Positions 44,537 to 56,039 of a stretch of 64,000 nucleotides of DNA are shown here, piece after piece. Made by a program: the position numbers and the translations under genes. The stretch is from contig NZ_VDCS01000002.1 in NCBI RefSeq assembly GCF_006265225.1, positions 283,373 through 347,372 on the forward strand, given 5' to 3'. Below the pieces are notes generated by a model that worked only from the letters and a program-made list of their open reading frames with translations, was not told where the DNA came from and made no database searches. The number at the start of each line of letters is the position of its first letter. Within the stretch, counting starts at the first letter, position 1. This DNA comes from Allotamlana fucoidanivorans (GTDB lineage Bacteria; Bacteroidota; Bacteroidia; Flavobacteriales; Flavobacteriaceae).

Positions 44537-45964
44537 TTAAGCTGAATTTTTAGCCTTAGCATGTTTTCGTATTAAGGCTTTTAATTTATCTGTTTCAATA
44601 GGTTTCGCCAAAAAATCATCAATACCCGCCAGTTTAGCATTTTCTATATCCTGCTCAAAAGCACTAGCGGAAACAGCAACAATGGGCGTACCTTCTATTT
44701 TATATTTCTCAGTTTCCCGGATTAATTTAGTAGCCATTAGCCCATCCATATCTGGCATATAGATATCCATAAACACCATATCAAAATCTAAAATCTTATA
44801 GAGTTCAAGTGCTTCACGCCCATTTTTAGCGAAGGTACAATCTGCACCTTGACGCTCTAATAAAAACTTAATTACTTTTTGATTTGTTCTATTGTCTTCG
44901 GCCACTAAAACCCTAAACTTATTAAGCTCTACAGGTTTACTCTCTACATCAGCTGTTTTAATATTTAAGGTCTTCTTTAACTGCAAACTAAAATAAAATG
45001 CAGACCCTTCGTTCTCTTTTGTCTCTAATTTTAATGTACCACCTAATAAGCTTACCAATTTTTGAGAAATGGAAAGCCCCATACCTCCTCCTCTATAATC
45101 CTTTATTAAATGGGTATTATAATGTGAGCTTTCATCTTTGGGGGCTTTAAAAATTTGGGTTACTTCATGGTCTCGCATGCCAATTCCAGTATCCTTTACA
45201 TAAAACGTAACAATTTGATAATCATCAATACCAACAGACTGATCAACAATGACAGACACCTTCCCTGAATGCGTAAATTTAATCGCATTATTTATCAAAT
45301 TAATTAAAACCTGTTGTATTCTCACCGTATCACCTAGCGTAAAAAACTTATCCTTCTCTTCAGATAAGAACCTATATTCAAAAGCTAATCCTTTATCAAA
45401 AGCCTGATATTCAAAAACCTTAAAAAGCTTAGTTAAATCAGCCTTTAAATCCATCGCTTTTAAATTTAATTTAATTTCATCCTTTTCAACCTCTGCATTT
45501 GATGTCACCATATTTACCAATTGTAACAAATGCTTAGACGAATACTCGGCAATCTCAATTTGAGCTTGTTGATTCGCATCTAAATCTGTTAACTTTAGCA
45601 TATTAAGCATTCCTAACACGGTACTAAGTGGTGTTCTAATTTCATAACTCAAATTGGTCATGTATACAGAATTATAATCTAACATTTTTTCCGTAGACTC
45701 AAATCCTGCTTTCAATTCCCTAATTCTTAACTCTAAGTTTTTAATTTTAACTTCATTTTTTAATTGGTTTTTTAAGAAATATTGTAATCCAAAAACCTGA
45801 ATTATAGCCAAAATAAATAAAAACAAGGCGGCACTCTCTGTATATATCTCTTTTTCTAAAAAGGTATAACCTATTAGTAAAATACATGCTATAGAAAGGA
45901 ATATAAAAAAGGACAATTTCCTTTTAATTTTTATAGATTTTATAAAATTAGGAACCAAATTCAC
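44537..45964 (-). CDS. Hybrid histidine kinase-like protein with Tyr in place of the H-box His
   Basis: 475 residues. Two membrane helices (about 17-35 and 44-62) are followed by a short coiled coil, a HisKA-like dimerisation domain, HATPase and a receiver. The H-box reads NLSYEIRTPLS: position 107 is Tyr (TAT on the coding strand, bases 45644-45646) where the phosphorylated His should be. The ATPase domain keeps its N box (INLINNAIKF) and G boxes (DTGIGM, GGGMGL), and the receiver keeps D400 in MVFMDIYMPDMDG. It therefore cannot autophosphorylate by the usual route; it may act as a phosphatase, scaffold or phosphate sink. It is convergent with ridA and stands alone. Confidence 0.9.
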   Translation of the reverse strand: MNLVPNFIKSIKIKRKLSFFIFLSIACILLIGYTFLEKEIYTESAALFLFILAIIQVFGLQYFLKNQLKNEVKIKNLELRIRELKAGFESTEKMLDYNSVYMTNLSYEIRTPLSTVLGMLNMLKLTDLDANQQAQIEIAEYSSKHLLQLVNMVTSNAEVEKDEIKLNLKAMDLKADLTKLFKVFEYQAFDKGLAFEYRFLSEEKDKFFTLGDTVRIQQVLINLINNAIKFTHSGKVSVIVDQSVGIDDYQIVTFYVKDTGIGMRDHEVTQIFKAPKDESSHYNTHLIKDYRGGGMGLSISQKLVSLLGGTLKLETKENEGSAFYFSLQLKKTLNIKTADVESKPVELNKFRVLVAEDNRTNQKVIKFLLERQGADCTFAKNGREALELYKILDFDMVFMDIYMPDMDGLMATKLIRETEKYKIEGTPIVAVSASAFEQDIENAKLAGIDDFLAKPIETDKLKALIRKHAKAKNSA

Positions 45965-46086
45965 CGATTTCGTTTATATTTTAGGTTAAATAATAACGCA
46001 TCTAATTTACAAAACTATTTCTTAGCTTATAAACTTCCTACTTCTTTTAAATTTTGGTAATTTTAGACTTCGATTTTTTACAGTAT

Positions 46087-47127
46087 ATGAGAATAGAACA
46101 TGATATAAAATTAGGGTTTAAAGATGTTATGATTCGCCCTAAGCGATCCACTTTAAGAAGCAGATCTGAGGTAGATTTAGAACGCACATTTAACTTTCTC
46201 CATAGTCCATTAATTTGGTCTGGCATCCCCATTATGGCAGCCAATATGGATACTGTTGGTACTTTTGATATGGCGCATACCTTTGCAGCGAGAAAGTTAT
46301 TCACTGCTATTCATAAACACTACTCACTAAAATCATGGACTGAATTCTCTGCAAGTTTATCTCCTGGTATGGAAAATTATATTGCCATTAGTACAGGTAT
46401 TGGCGGGAATGACTCTAAAAAACTATCAGACATTTTTAATATCAATCCTAATTTTAAATTTATTTGTATTGATGTCGCCAACGGATACTCAGAACATTTT
46501 GCAGATTTTGTAAAAAAAACCAGAGACAACTACCCTGATAAAGCCATTATTGCAGGAAATGTGGTTACAGGAGAAATGGTTGAAGAGTTATTGTTATCTG
46601 GAGCAGATATTGTAAAAGTGGGTATTGGCCCAGGTTCTGTTTGCACCACGCGTGTAAAAACAGGGGTGGGTTACCCGCAACTTTCGGCAATTATTGAATG
46701 TGCTGATGCTGCTCACGGATTAGGAGGACAAATTATAAGTGATGGCGGTTGTTCCTTTCCTGGTGATATAGCCAAAGCCTTTGGTGCTGGAGCAGATTTT
46801 GTGATGCTTGGAGGCATGCTTGCTGGGCATGATGAAAGTGGTGGAGAAATGATTAAAAAAAACGGTAAACCCTATCGGAAATTTTATGGTATGAGTTCTG
46901 CAACCGCTATGGAAAAGCACGTAGGAGGTGTTGCCGAATATAGAGCGAGCGAAGGAAAAACCGTTGAAGTACCCTACCGAGGTGCCGTAGAACAAACATT
47001 ACAGGATATTTTAGGCGGTTTAAGAAGCACCTGTACCTATGTTGGAGCGTCACGACTTAAAGAACTGACCAAACGTACCACTTTTATAAGAGTGAATGAA
47101 CAGGAAAATAGAGTTTATAATGACTAA
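46087..47127 (+). CDS. guaC: GMP reductase (GuaC)
   Basis: 346 residues from ATG 46087 (an in-frame TTG at 46054 would add 11 residues; homologues begin [21 protein letters not shown]). It is a TIM barrel of the IMPDH/GMPR family, with the catalytic loop [51 protein letters not shown], and [17 protein letters not shown] near the end. There is no CBS-domain insert, which separates it from IMP dehydrogenase. It converts GMP to IMP with NADPH in purine salvage. It ends 9 bp before the convergent ABC ATPase gene. Confidence 0.94.
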   Translation: MRIEHDIKLGFKDVMIRPKRSTLRSRSEVDLERTFNFLHSPLIWSGIPIMAANMDTVGTFDMAHTFAARKLFTAIHKHYSLKSWTEFSASLSPGMENYIAISTGIGGNDSKKLSDIFNINPNFKFICIDVANGYSEHFADFVKKTRDNYPDKAIIAGNVVTGEMVEELLLSGADIVKVGIGPGSVCTTRVKTGVGYPQLSAIIECADAAHGLGGQIISDGGCSFPGDIAKAFGAGADFVMLGGMLAGHDESGGEMIKKNGKPYRKFYGMSSATAMEKHVGGVAEYRASEGKTVEVPYRGAVEQTLQDILGGLRSTCTYVGASRLKELTKRTTFIRVNEQENRVYND

Positions 47128-47136
47128 CCATAGTTT

Positions 47137-48357
47137 TTAAACATTTACAATAGAACCTATAGAACCGCTAGTATTTGTTGTAAGTTGATATATAAATTGC
47201 GGTTTTAAATTGGGCTCTTTTCTATGAGATACATATAAGATAGCAGTTTGAGTTTCGCTGGCAATTTTATTAACCAATTCGCAAAATAGAGTTGCATCAT
47301 GGTCATCTAAATCATTTGTAGGCTCATCCAACACAAGTAGTTTAGGCTGTTTCACCATGGCTCTTGCTATTAATATTAATCGTTGATACCCTTTGGATAA
47401 TGACAGAAATGGTTGCTTCCTCAATTCATAAAACCCCAAAATATTTAACCACTGCTTCGCAACTAAAATTTCGCGCTCATTAGGATATTTATACAAGCCA
47501 ATAGAATCATAAAATCCTGAAAGCATCATATTTTCAACTGAGTCTAAACGCCTAAATCCACGTAAATATTCCGAAGAAAAACTCCCAATATGCTTTTTAA
47601 TATCCCAGATACTTTCCCCACTTCCCTTTTTAAATCCAAACAATGTAATATCCTGCTGATAAGCTTTAGGATTTTCACCCGTTATTAAAGATAATATTGT
47701 GGTTTTACCCGATCCGTTTTTTCCAATAAGTTGCCAAAACTCTCCTGATTTAATCTCCCATGAAATATTGTTTAGAACACAACGCTCCTTATATTTTATG
47801 CTGACATTTTTAAACCGCACCAAAGACTCCTCTTTTTTTACATTTTCAGGCTTCGAGTATGGTATTTGAAACCTAAACCTGGACGTATCTGTAGGCTTGC
47901 TTTCGTTTTGTAGTTCAACCAAACGATTTTTACCCTCTATCCGATAAACCGTTTCTATAAAAGGTAAAATATCAGACCTTCTAACCGCCAACTGAACCAA
48001 TGGTATATGGTTTGCTATTTCTGTTAGATTATGTTTTAGCTGTACCTGAGCTTCTGTATCTAAACTATCATAAATATTATCAACAATAAGATACTCTGGG
48101 TTTTTAGAAATAATATAATCTAAAAGCGCTTGTTTTCTTTCCCCTTGAGAGGAATGCAACAACGAATTCTTAACCTGAGTTTGAACTAAATAGATATCAT
48201 GCCTTATTTCTTCTGAAATCAACTTATTAATTGTCTCTTCCGAAAAAATGGCAGGCTTTAAATGCTTAAGACGCGGTAGAACAGCTCCAGAAACTAAACG
48301 CTTTACAAATTCAACCTTGTTGTCTTTATTACTCAAATAAAAAGCAACATGGTTCAT
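47137..48357 (-). CDS. Tandem ABC ATPase with degenerate first half (ModF/PhrA-like)
   Basis: 406 residues. The C-terminal half (about 170-400) is a full ATPase: Walker A GKNGSGKTT, signature LSKGYQRLILIARAM, Walker B LLVLDEPTNDLD, and a late switch His. The N-terminal half keeps only a signature-like SSQGERKQALL and Walker B LIVDNIYDSLD; it has no Walker A. There is no membrane domain, so it is a soluble ABC protein, like ModF/PhrA of proteobacteria. Its role is unknown. It follows the kinase gene at 48384 by 26 bp on the same strand. Confidence 0.88.
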   Translation of the reverse strand: MNHVAFYLSNKDNKVEFVKRLVSGAVLPRLKHLKPAIFSEETINKLISEEIRHDIYLVQTQVKNSLLHSSQGERKQALLDYIISKNPEYLIVDNIYDSLDTEAQVQLKHNLTEIANHIPLVQLAVRRSDILPFIETVYRIEGKNRLVELQNESKPTDTSRFRFQIPYSKPENVKKEESLVRFKNVSIKYKERCVLNNISWEIKSGEFWQLIGKNGSGKTTILSLITGENPKAYQQDITLFGFKKGSGESIWDIKKHIGSFSSEYLRGFRRLDSVENMMLSGFYDSIGLYKYPNEREILVAKQWLNILGFYELRKQPFLSLSKGYQRLILIARAMVKQPKLLVLDEPTNDLDDHDATLFCELVNKIASETQTAILYVSHRKEPNLKPQFIYQLTTNTSGSIGSIVNV

Positions 48358-48383
48358 AGGTATAACAAGTGTAAACTAAAATT

Positions 48384-49244
48384 CTATAAATCTTTGGTAT
48401 GAAAAGGAACTAATCCATCAATAGGTCTTCGTTCAAAATTACCTACTTTGAATCCCATTTCTTCTGCCACTTCTTTAATTTCTTTTTGAGCAAAATACGC
48501 AATTGATCCGGCAAAGTGAACTGGCACTATTTTTAGTTCTTCTTTATATTGCATAATCATATTTTTCGCAAACAACCTTATACCATCTTTAATCAACTTA
48601 ATGGTGTATTCTGAATCTTTATGAAGAAACATAAATTCAGCAAAATTGGCTAAATACGCATTAGGGCTGGGTTGTTTATAAAGATTATATTTAATAAAAT
48701 CAGCATCCATATTAAACTTAGACCCAAAAGCCACTTTTACATTTTCTGGCATGTGATTAAAATAATAATCTCTTATAAGTTGCTTGCCATAATAATTTCC
48801 TGAAGCATCATCCATAAGGGTATACCCAAGTGACTTAACACGTTGGTGTAATACTTCACCATCATAATAACTACAGTTTGACCCTGTTCCTAGAATGCAT
48901 ACAACGGCAGCTTCTTTAGGATGATTTATTGTAGCATAAACCGCGGCTAAAGTATCCTCATTAACCTCGATATGGGCATTAACAAAAATTTGTTGTAATA
49001 CGGTTTCTAGTAATTCGCGTGCGTTATCTGTACCACAACCTGCGCCGTAAAAAAACACGTGGGTTACCTTTTTTCTATTTTCTTTTAATTCTTTACTCTT
49101 TGTTATAATCTTATGGAGTTTTTTATCACTTAAAATTGCTGGATTAAGACCTTTAGTCCTAATCTTTTCCATAAGTTTATTTCCGTTATAATCTACAGCT
49201 AACCAATCTGATTTTGTAGAACCGCTATCAACTATTAAAACCAT
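48384..49244 (-). CDS. BadF/BadG-type sugar kinase (N-acetylglucosamine kinase-like)
   Basis: 286 residues. The N-terminal phosphate loop LIVDSGSTKSDWLAVD and the second ATP motif CILGTGSNCSYYDG identify an actin-fold kinase of the BadF/BadG/GlcNAc-kinase group; DDASGNYYGKQLI is a further family block. Length matches the flavobacterial N-acetylglucosamine kinase-like proteins. It would phosphorylate an amino sugar in the cytoplasm. It is encoded 82 bp after gap, with a terminator between, so it may be transcribed separately from the glycolytic pair. Confidence 0.85.
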   Translation of the reverse strand: MVLIVDSGSTKSDWLAVDYNGNKLMEKIRTKGLNPAILSDKKLHKIITKSKELKENRKKVTHVFFYGAGCGTDNARELLETVLQQIFVNAHIEVNEDTLAAVYATINHPKEAAVVCILGTGSNCSYYDGEVLHQRVKSLGYTLMDDASGNYYGKQLIRDYYFNHMPENVKVAFGSKFNMDADFIKYNLYKQPSPNAYLANFAEFMFLHKDSEYTIKLIKDGIRLFAKNMIMQYKEELKIVPVHFAGSIAYFAQKEIKEVAEEMGFKVGNFERRPIDGLVPFHTKDL

Positions 49245-49253
49245 ACTCTAAGA

Positions 49254-49305
49254 TAAAAAAACTCCACAGTTTATTGTGCTTTAAACACAATATATCTGCG
49301 GAGTT
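49254..49305 (-). terminator. Terminator after gap (minus strand)
   Basis: AACTCCACAG (49260-49269) pairs with CTGCGGAGTT (49296-49305) in 9 of 10 positions, with ATTGTG / CACAAT (six pairs) extending the stem inside. On the minus strand a T run (49254-49260) follows. Confidence 0.75.
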
Positions 49306-49326
49306 AATCATTATTTATTTTTATTT

Positions 49327-51335
<2,009 letters not shown>

Positions 51336-51478
51336 TAATTTTTTCTTTTAGACGCGTAAAATTACTAAACAAAAACCAAACTTTTATGACATTAATCACT
51401 TTTTAATAATACTTTAAACTATAACGTTTTAGTTTTACAAAAAAATGTAACAAACTAGTAATGATGAGGAAAGACGCC

Positions 51479-54400
51479 TTATTTCTCGGCAGAAGATTTT
51501 ACTGAAATATATTCTGGAAGCACATTTTCTTTTTCAGACTCTTCATTAGATTGCTCCTGTAAATCGTTGTCATCATTTTTAACAAACAACTTTTTAATAA
51601 GTTCTTTAAAGGTATCAAAATCCACATTATAAGAAACTCCTACACCCTGTGTGTACCCTATATCTTCTCCAAAATACCTAATACTGTTCTCCCTGTTGAA
51701 CACATTTGCTCTTAAATTTCCTTCATCATTAAGCATAAAAGAAATTTCCACATCACCAGCCACTACAGTTTGTGTAGCACTTCTGCCGCCTACGGGCACG
51801 CCTACTTTTCCATTAATGGAAACTTTGTCACTTAGTTGTGTTTGCAGTGTTACCCCAAATCGATCATCTGTTTGATAATCAGGCCTGTTTGATCCCGCTT
51901 CATAATTTAAACCTATATTAAATTTACTATCACCTCCAGAGAAAATACCATTCACAATACCATTAAGTCTTTCCGCAATGGTCCCTGAAAAATTAATATC
52001 ATTGAGACCACTTGAAAATGCCCCAGTGGATAACAAAAATAACGCTTGATTCTGTTTATCTTCTTTAGACTGTAATCTATAATTAAGCTCAGACTTAACT
52101 GTTGAATTAACATTAGGAAATTCAAAATCAAATTCAGGCTCTGGCTGTTCTAACTCACCTACTAAAGCAATTTGAAGTTCTACTGGAATACTTCTGTTGA
52201 TTGGAGAATCTAAAAGTGGAGATGGGTTAGCCTGGGTTTTATAAATAGCCAACATATCTATTCTAGCTTTTAAAGGATCACCTTCCCAATTTATGTTTCC
52301 TCCTGGTTGTACAATAAACTCTTTTTGTACTAAACCGCCATATGCAAAATTATAAACCCCTTCAAAAACAGAAAAATCGCCCCACATATCAAACTTACCA
52401 TTGGTATTTATTTCAATAAGCAAACCGCCTCTACCTCTTCCTTTTAGAGAATGCCCTGTAGTTTTATCAATAATAAGTTCTACTTCAGCCTGTTCGGTAA
52501 CATCTAAATCAAAATCTAATTCTAAACCTTCAATTTCATTAAATGTGAGTTCTATACCTGCGCGCTGCGCTTTTTTCTCTTCTGGAGTTATAAAATGGAT
52601 AAAACTACTATCACCAAAAGAAGCCGAATCACTTAGAGGTATTTTAAAAACGGTACCACTTCGTGTTGTTCCAGATACGCTAATGACTAATTGCTCTGTG
52701 GGTCCCATAATGCTGGCACGACCACCTATAAATGCTGTGCCGTAGTATAGAGACTCTTCTTCTTCCTTAGTATCTAAAATTAACAACCGGTCTGTATTAA
52801 TATGTAATCCTAAGCCCCATTTTGAAAAGTTATTATGACTTATAAAGCCATCAAGCTCTCCTTTTGAATTGTATTTAGTATCTGTTAACTGAATTTTATT
52901 AAAAATAAAGCTTTGCTCCTTTAAGGTTATAGAAGTATCTTCATTAAAATCAAAATCAACATTTAAATAAGGTATTCCCAGCCCTGCCTTTTTTAGTTGC
53001 AAATCACCATTAATATCAGGACGCTTTAAGTCACCCTCAACTTTTACAACACCTGTTGCTTCACCTCTAATGTTACTTAATATCCCTGCAAGCAAAGGGT
53101 TTAATGGGAATAAATTAAATTTATTAAACTCTAAATCAACATCAATATTAGAATAGTTATTATAAACATTAATATCGCCATGTGCCTTGAACGATTTTGA
53201 GTTATCATTCTTAATTTCGGCATCTACTTTATAATTGGTAAGGGTTTCATTTCCTGTTATGGTGGCGTCAAACGAGCCCAACAAAAATTCATTGACTTCC
53301 AAATCATCTATTACAATGGTTGAATTTGGCAAATAACTACCATTTTGCTGAACAATATCAAGTTTACCATTTACATTTCCTCCTAGCTTTAAACTATCAA
53401 TAGTTGGTGTTATTTTTGCTAAATCTACATTAGTAAAGTCTAATTCAAGATCTTTTTGCGTTGAATCTATAACCACTCCTGAAAGTGCGATTTCTTCCTT
53501 GTTATGATTTACTTTAAAGGTTTCTATATCAAATTTAGACAATGCTTTATCGAATGAAATTTTATGCTTATCATCATTATTTTCATTGATAAACCATTTG
53601 TAATTTTTTATTGTGAAATCTGATTTTTTAAAACCTAAAACCGATTTGTTTTCTTCATTTATAGTGTGATAGAAATTCAAATTATACTGATCTTCCTTGG
53701 TCTTACCACCATGAAATTCTGTACGCATAAAAAGAGTATCATTTACGGTAATGTTGATTAGGTTAAAATCTGAAACTTCATAAAAATTAGAATTTAAATC
53801 GGCTATTTCAAGATAACTATCAAAAACGGGATTACTATTATCTACCTGTAACTCTATATCATCTGCTAAATAATCAAAAACCTTAATTCTTGGCGACCTA
53901 AAGGTTAGCTTAAACTTTTTTGAATCACTTTCAACTCGCCCTTTTATAAAAGTATTTTTTCCCAGTTCAACTTCTGGGTAAAAAACTTCTATAATTTTAT
54001 TATAAATTTTAAAGTTAAAATTTATATGCTGATCTGTACGTACCTCATGAGGTTTGTAATTTGAATAGGCATAACCAATAGAATTTTCAAACAGCTTTTT
54101 TATATCTCTCAAGAAAAAATGCCCGCTTAACTCGCCTTCAACAATATCTGGCGAATTAAACGTTACATACCTAAGACTATCCTGAAATTTTGATCTTATT
54201 TCAAAGGCGTCAAATGAATAAGTGTCATTTTCATTCTTATAAACCGTGTTTTTAAACAGTAATCTTCCATAAAAATCATCATAGCTTCCTGCATTCATAT
54301 TCATATTCACTTTACTTTTGAATATGGATATACTGTCTTTTTTTACAAAATTTAAAGTATTCAAATCGGCATAATCTACTACGGCTTCAAAATCATATTT

Positions 54401-55873
54401 TTTAACATTATCAGAAAAATCAACCAATCCCGTAAAATTCATTTTTAAATTACGGTCATTGACATTAAGGTTTCCATCAAATATTTTATTCATTATATTA
54501 CCAGAAACCCTTACGTTTTTGTAATCATACCCGTTATAAACCAATTGAAAAATTTGACCTTTAACTCGAGTATCCAGTTTTTCAGCAGTAAAACCTTTTC
54601 CGTTAACATCAAAATTCAACGACCCTATTCCTATTTTTGAATCCCCTAAAAATGTTCCAAAATCAAACGCTTCAAAAATGACATTCCCTTTATAAACGCC
54701 ATTATCTATATCGTCAATTTTATTAACTTCTAGGGTAGAATCTACAAAACCTAATTCTGTATTTATTTTGATATCGGCAATCACTTTTTGAGATGTTATT
54801 TGTGTATTACCCACAATTGAAAATTCTCCAAGTGTTTCAAAAGATGACGGTATAGCATCACCCAATACATTTGGCAGCATGGCTTTTAAATCACGGTAGG
54901 TTGAACGAAGCGCCCTGAAATCGCCATTCATGTAAAAATTGTGCGGTTTAGGGTTAAATAAATTTTTAAAATTTAGATTGCCATTTGCGTAAGTACGACT
55001 TCCTGAACTTAACTTTAAATTTTGGGCTTCTAAATTATTTAGAGTCCCCGATAAATCAACACTGAACTTGGCTCGCTGATTGGTGCCAAATTCATTATAA
55101 AAAATATTTAATTCATCTAATAACAGATTTGAATCTTTAAAACTGGCCTCTATTACTACTTTATCTGTAAAAAATTGAAGATCTTCCCTTTCGTATAAAA
55201 ATTTTAAATCGCCTTGTAAAACAGAATACGGCGTTTTTAGTTGAAGGTTAGCAAACGTCATATCGTTTAGGGTATATGCAAAATCTGTCATCAAATTTTT
55301 CATAACCAAGCCCCTACTTTCCTTAAAGCCCAGGGTGTTTATTCTGGCACTAACGTCACTACCATATATTAAAAAGTTAGTAGCATTAATATTTAAGTCG
55401 TCAAACCGTACTAACTGTTCTGTTTGCTTATTTTCATTTGACATGATAAAAATACCATCATAAATAGACACATCACTAGACGATAGTAAGAATTCGCTTT
55501 TTCTAGTGCGAGGAGTGTCATCATCAAATCGACTCACAAAAACATCAAGATTAGTTTCTGTGGCTGCTTTATACGTTTTTATATGAAATAACAACCCTTC
55601 AACATCAATATCACCAAAAACTAAATCGCCTTTGGCTAAATTTGCAAAACTTAAAACAGAGGTGTTAAGTTCATTGACTGCAATGAGGGTATCTTTTTGG
55701 TAATCTTTTATCAAAATCTCTTTTAGCTCTACATCACCATTAAACTGCATGCTCACGCGTTCAATTTTAATATTGGTTTTAAAATCTTCATTAAGCCTTT
55801 TGGTAACATAACTTCCAAGCCCCGTTTGTACAAACGGAATGGACAATATAAGCACCAAAATAATGAAGAGCAT
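51479..55873 (-). CDS. tamB: TamB-like translocation and assembly module protein
   Basis: 1464 residues from the first ATG, a normal TamB length for flavobacteria. The N-terminus is hydrophobic; the middle is a long repetitive beta-taco region; the C-terminal DUF490/TamB domain covers about 1040-1420 (NINWEGDPLKARIDMLAIYKT, LDSPINRSIPVELQIALVGEL). TamB spans the periplasm and supports outer-membrane protein insertion or lipid transfer. The ATG at 55873 lies inside the membrane helix; 16 in-frame codons upstream encode IKKLLKIVSKIVGILL, a typical cytoplasmic anchor, but the only possible starts there are ATC or ATA. The true start is probably near 55921. Confidence 0.9.
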   Translation of the reverse strand: MLFIILVLILSIPFVQTGLGSYVTKRLNEDFKTNIKIERVSMQFNGDVELKEILIKDYQKDTLIAVNELNTSVLSFANLAKGDLVFGDIDVEGLLFHIKTYKAATETNLDVFVSRFDDDTPRTRKSEFLLSSSDVSIYDGIFIMSNENKQTEQLVRFDDLNINATNFLIYGSDVSARINTLGFKESRGLVMKNLMTDFAYTLNDMTFANLQLKTPYSVLQGDLKFLYEREDLQFFTDKVVIEASFKDSNLLLDELNIFYNEFGTNQRAKFSVDLSGTLNNLEAQNLKLSSGSRTYANGNLNFKNLFNPKPHNFYMNGDFRALRSTYRDLKAMLPNVLGDAIPSSFETLGEFSIVGNTQITSQKVIADIKINTELGFVDSTLEVNKIDDIDNGVYKGNVIFEAFDFGTFLGDSKIGIGSLNFDVNGKGFTAEKLDTRVKGQIFQLVYNGYDYKNVRVSGNIMNKIFDGNLNVNDRNLKMNFTGLVDFSDNVKKYDFEAVVDYADLNTLNFVKKDSISIFKSKVNMNMNAGSYDDFYGRLLFKNTVYKNENDTYSFDAFEIRSKFQDSLRYVTFNSPDIVEGELSGHFFLRDIKKLFENSIGYAYSNYKPHEVRTDQHINFNFKIYNKIIEVFYPEVELGKNTFIKGRVESDSKKFKLTFRSPRIKVFDYLADDIELQVDNSNPVFDSYLEIADLNSNFYEVSDFNLINITVNDTLFMRTEFHGGKTKEDQYNLNFYHTINEENKSVLGFKKSDFTIKNYKWFINENNDDKHKISFDKALSKFDIETFKVNHNKEEIALSGVVIDSTQKDLELDFTNVDLAKITPTIDSLKLGGNVNGKLDIVQQNGSYLPNSTIVIDDLEVNEFLLGSFDATITGNETLTNYKVDAEIKNDNSKSFKAHGDINVYNNYSNIDVDLEFNKFNLFPLNPLLAGILSNIRGEATGVVKVEGDLKRPDINGDLQLKKAGLGIPYLNVDFDFNEDTSITLKEQSFIFNKIQLTDTKYNSKGELDGFISHNNFSKWGLGLHINTDRLLILDTKEEEESLYYGTAFIGGRASIMGPTEQLVISVSGTTRSGTVFKIPLSDSASFGDSSFIHFITPEEKKAQRAGIELTFNEIEGLELDFDLDVTEQAEVELIIDKTTGHSLKGRGRGGLLIEINTNGKFDMWGDFSVFEGVYNFAYGGLVQKEFIVQPGGNINWEGDPLKARIDMLAIYKTQANPSPLLDSPINRSIPVELQIALVGELEQPEPEFDFEFPNVNSTVKSELNYRLQSKEDKQNQALFLLSTGAFSSGLNDINFSGTIAERLNGIVNGIFSGGDSKFNIGLNYEAGSNRPDYQTDDRFGVTLQTQLSDKVSINGKVGVPVGGRSATQTVVAGDVEISFMLNDEGNLRANVFNRENSIRYFGEDIGYTQGVGVSYNVDFDTFKELIKKLFVKNDDNDLQEQSNEESEKENVLPEYISVKSSAEK

Positions 55874-55955
55874 TAATAAAATGCCTACAATTTTTGATAC
55901 TATTTTTAGAAGTTTCTTGATAGCTGTTAAAGTTATAAGTTTATTAAGAATAAAC

Positions 55956-55963
55956 TACATTTG
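55956..55963 (+). promoter_or_regulatory. -7-like element upstream of tsaD
   Basis: TACATTTG matches TAnnTTTG in the divergent gap between tamB and tsaD, 77 bp before the tsaD ATG. No TTG at the -33 position was found. Confidence 0.3.
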
Positions 55964-56039
55964 CAATTACGAATAAATCATCAATTAAAGATGTTTTTAT
56001 GTTTTCAAAATTAACAATTATTGTGCCTAATTTTTAACA

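Noticed and set aside
52401..52745. 114-residue open frame on the plus strand
   Set aside because: Antisense inside tamB; no motif and low-complexity serine/proline content.
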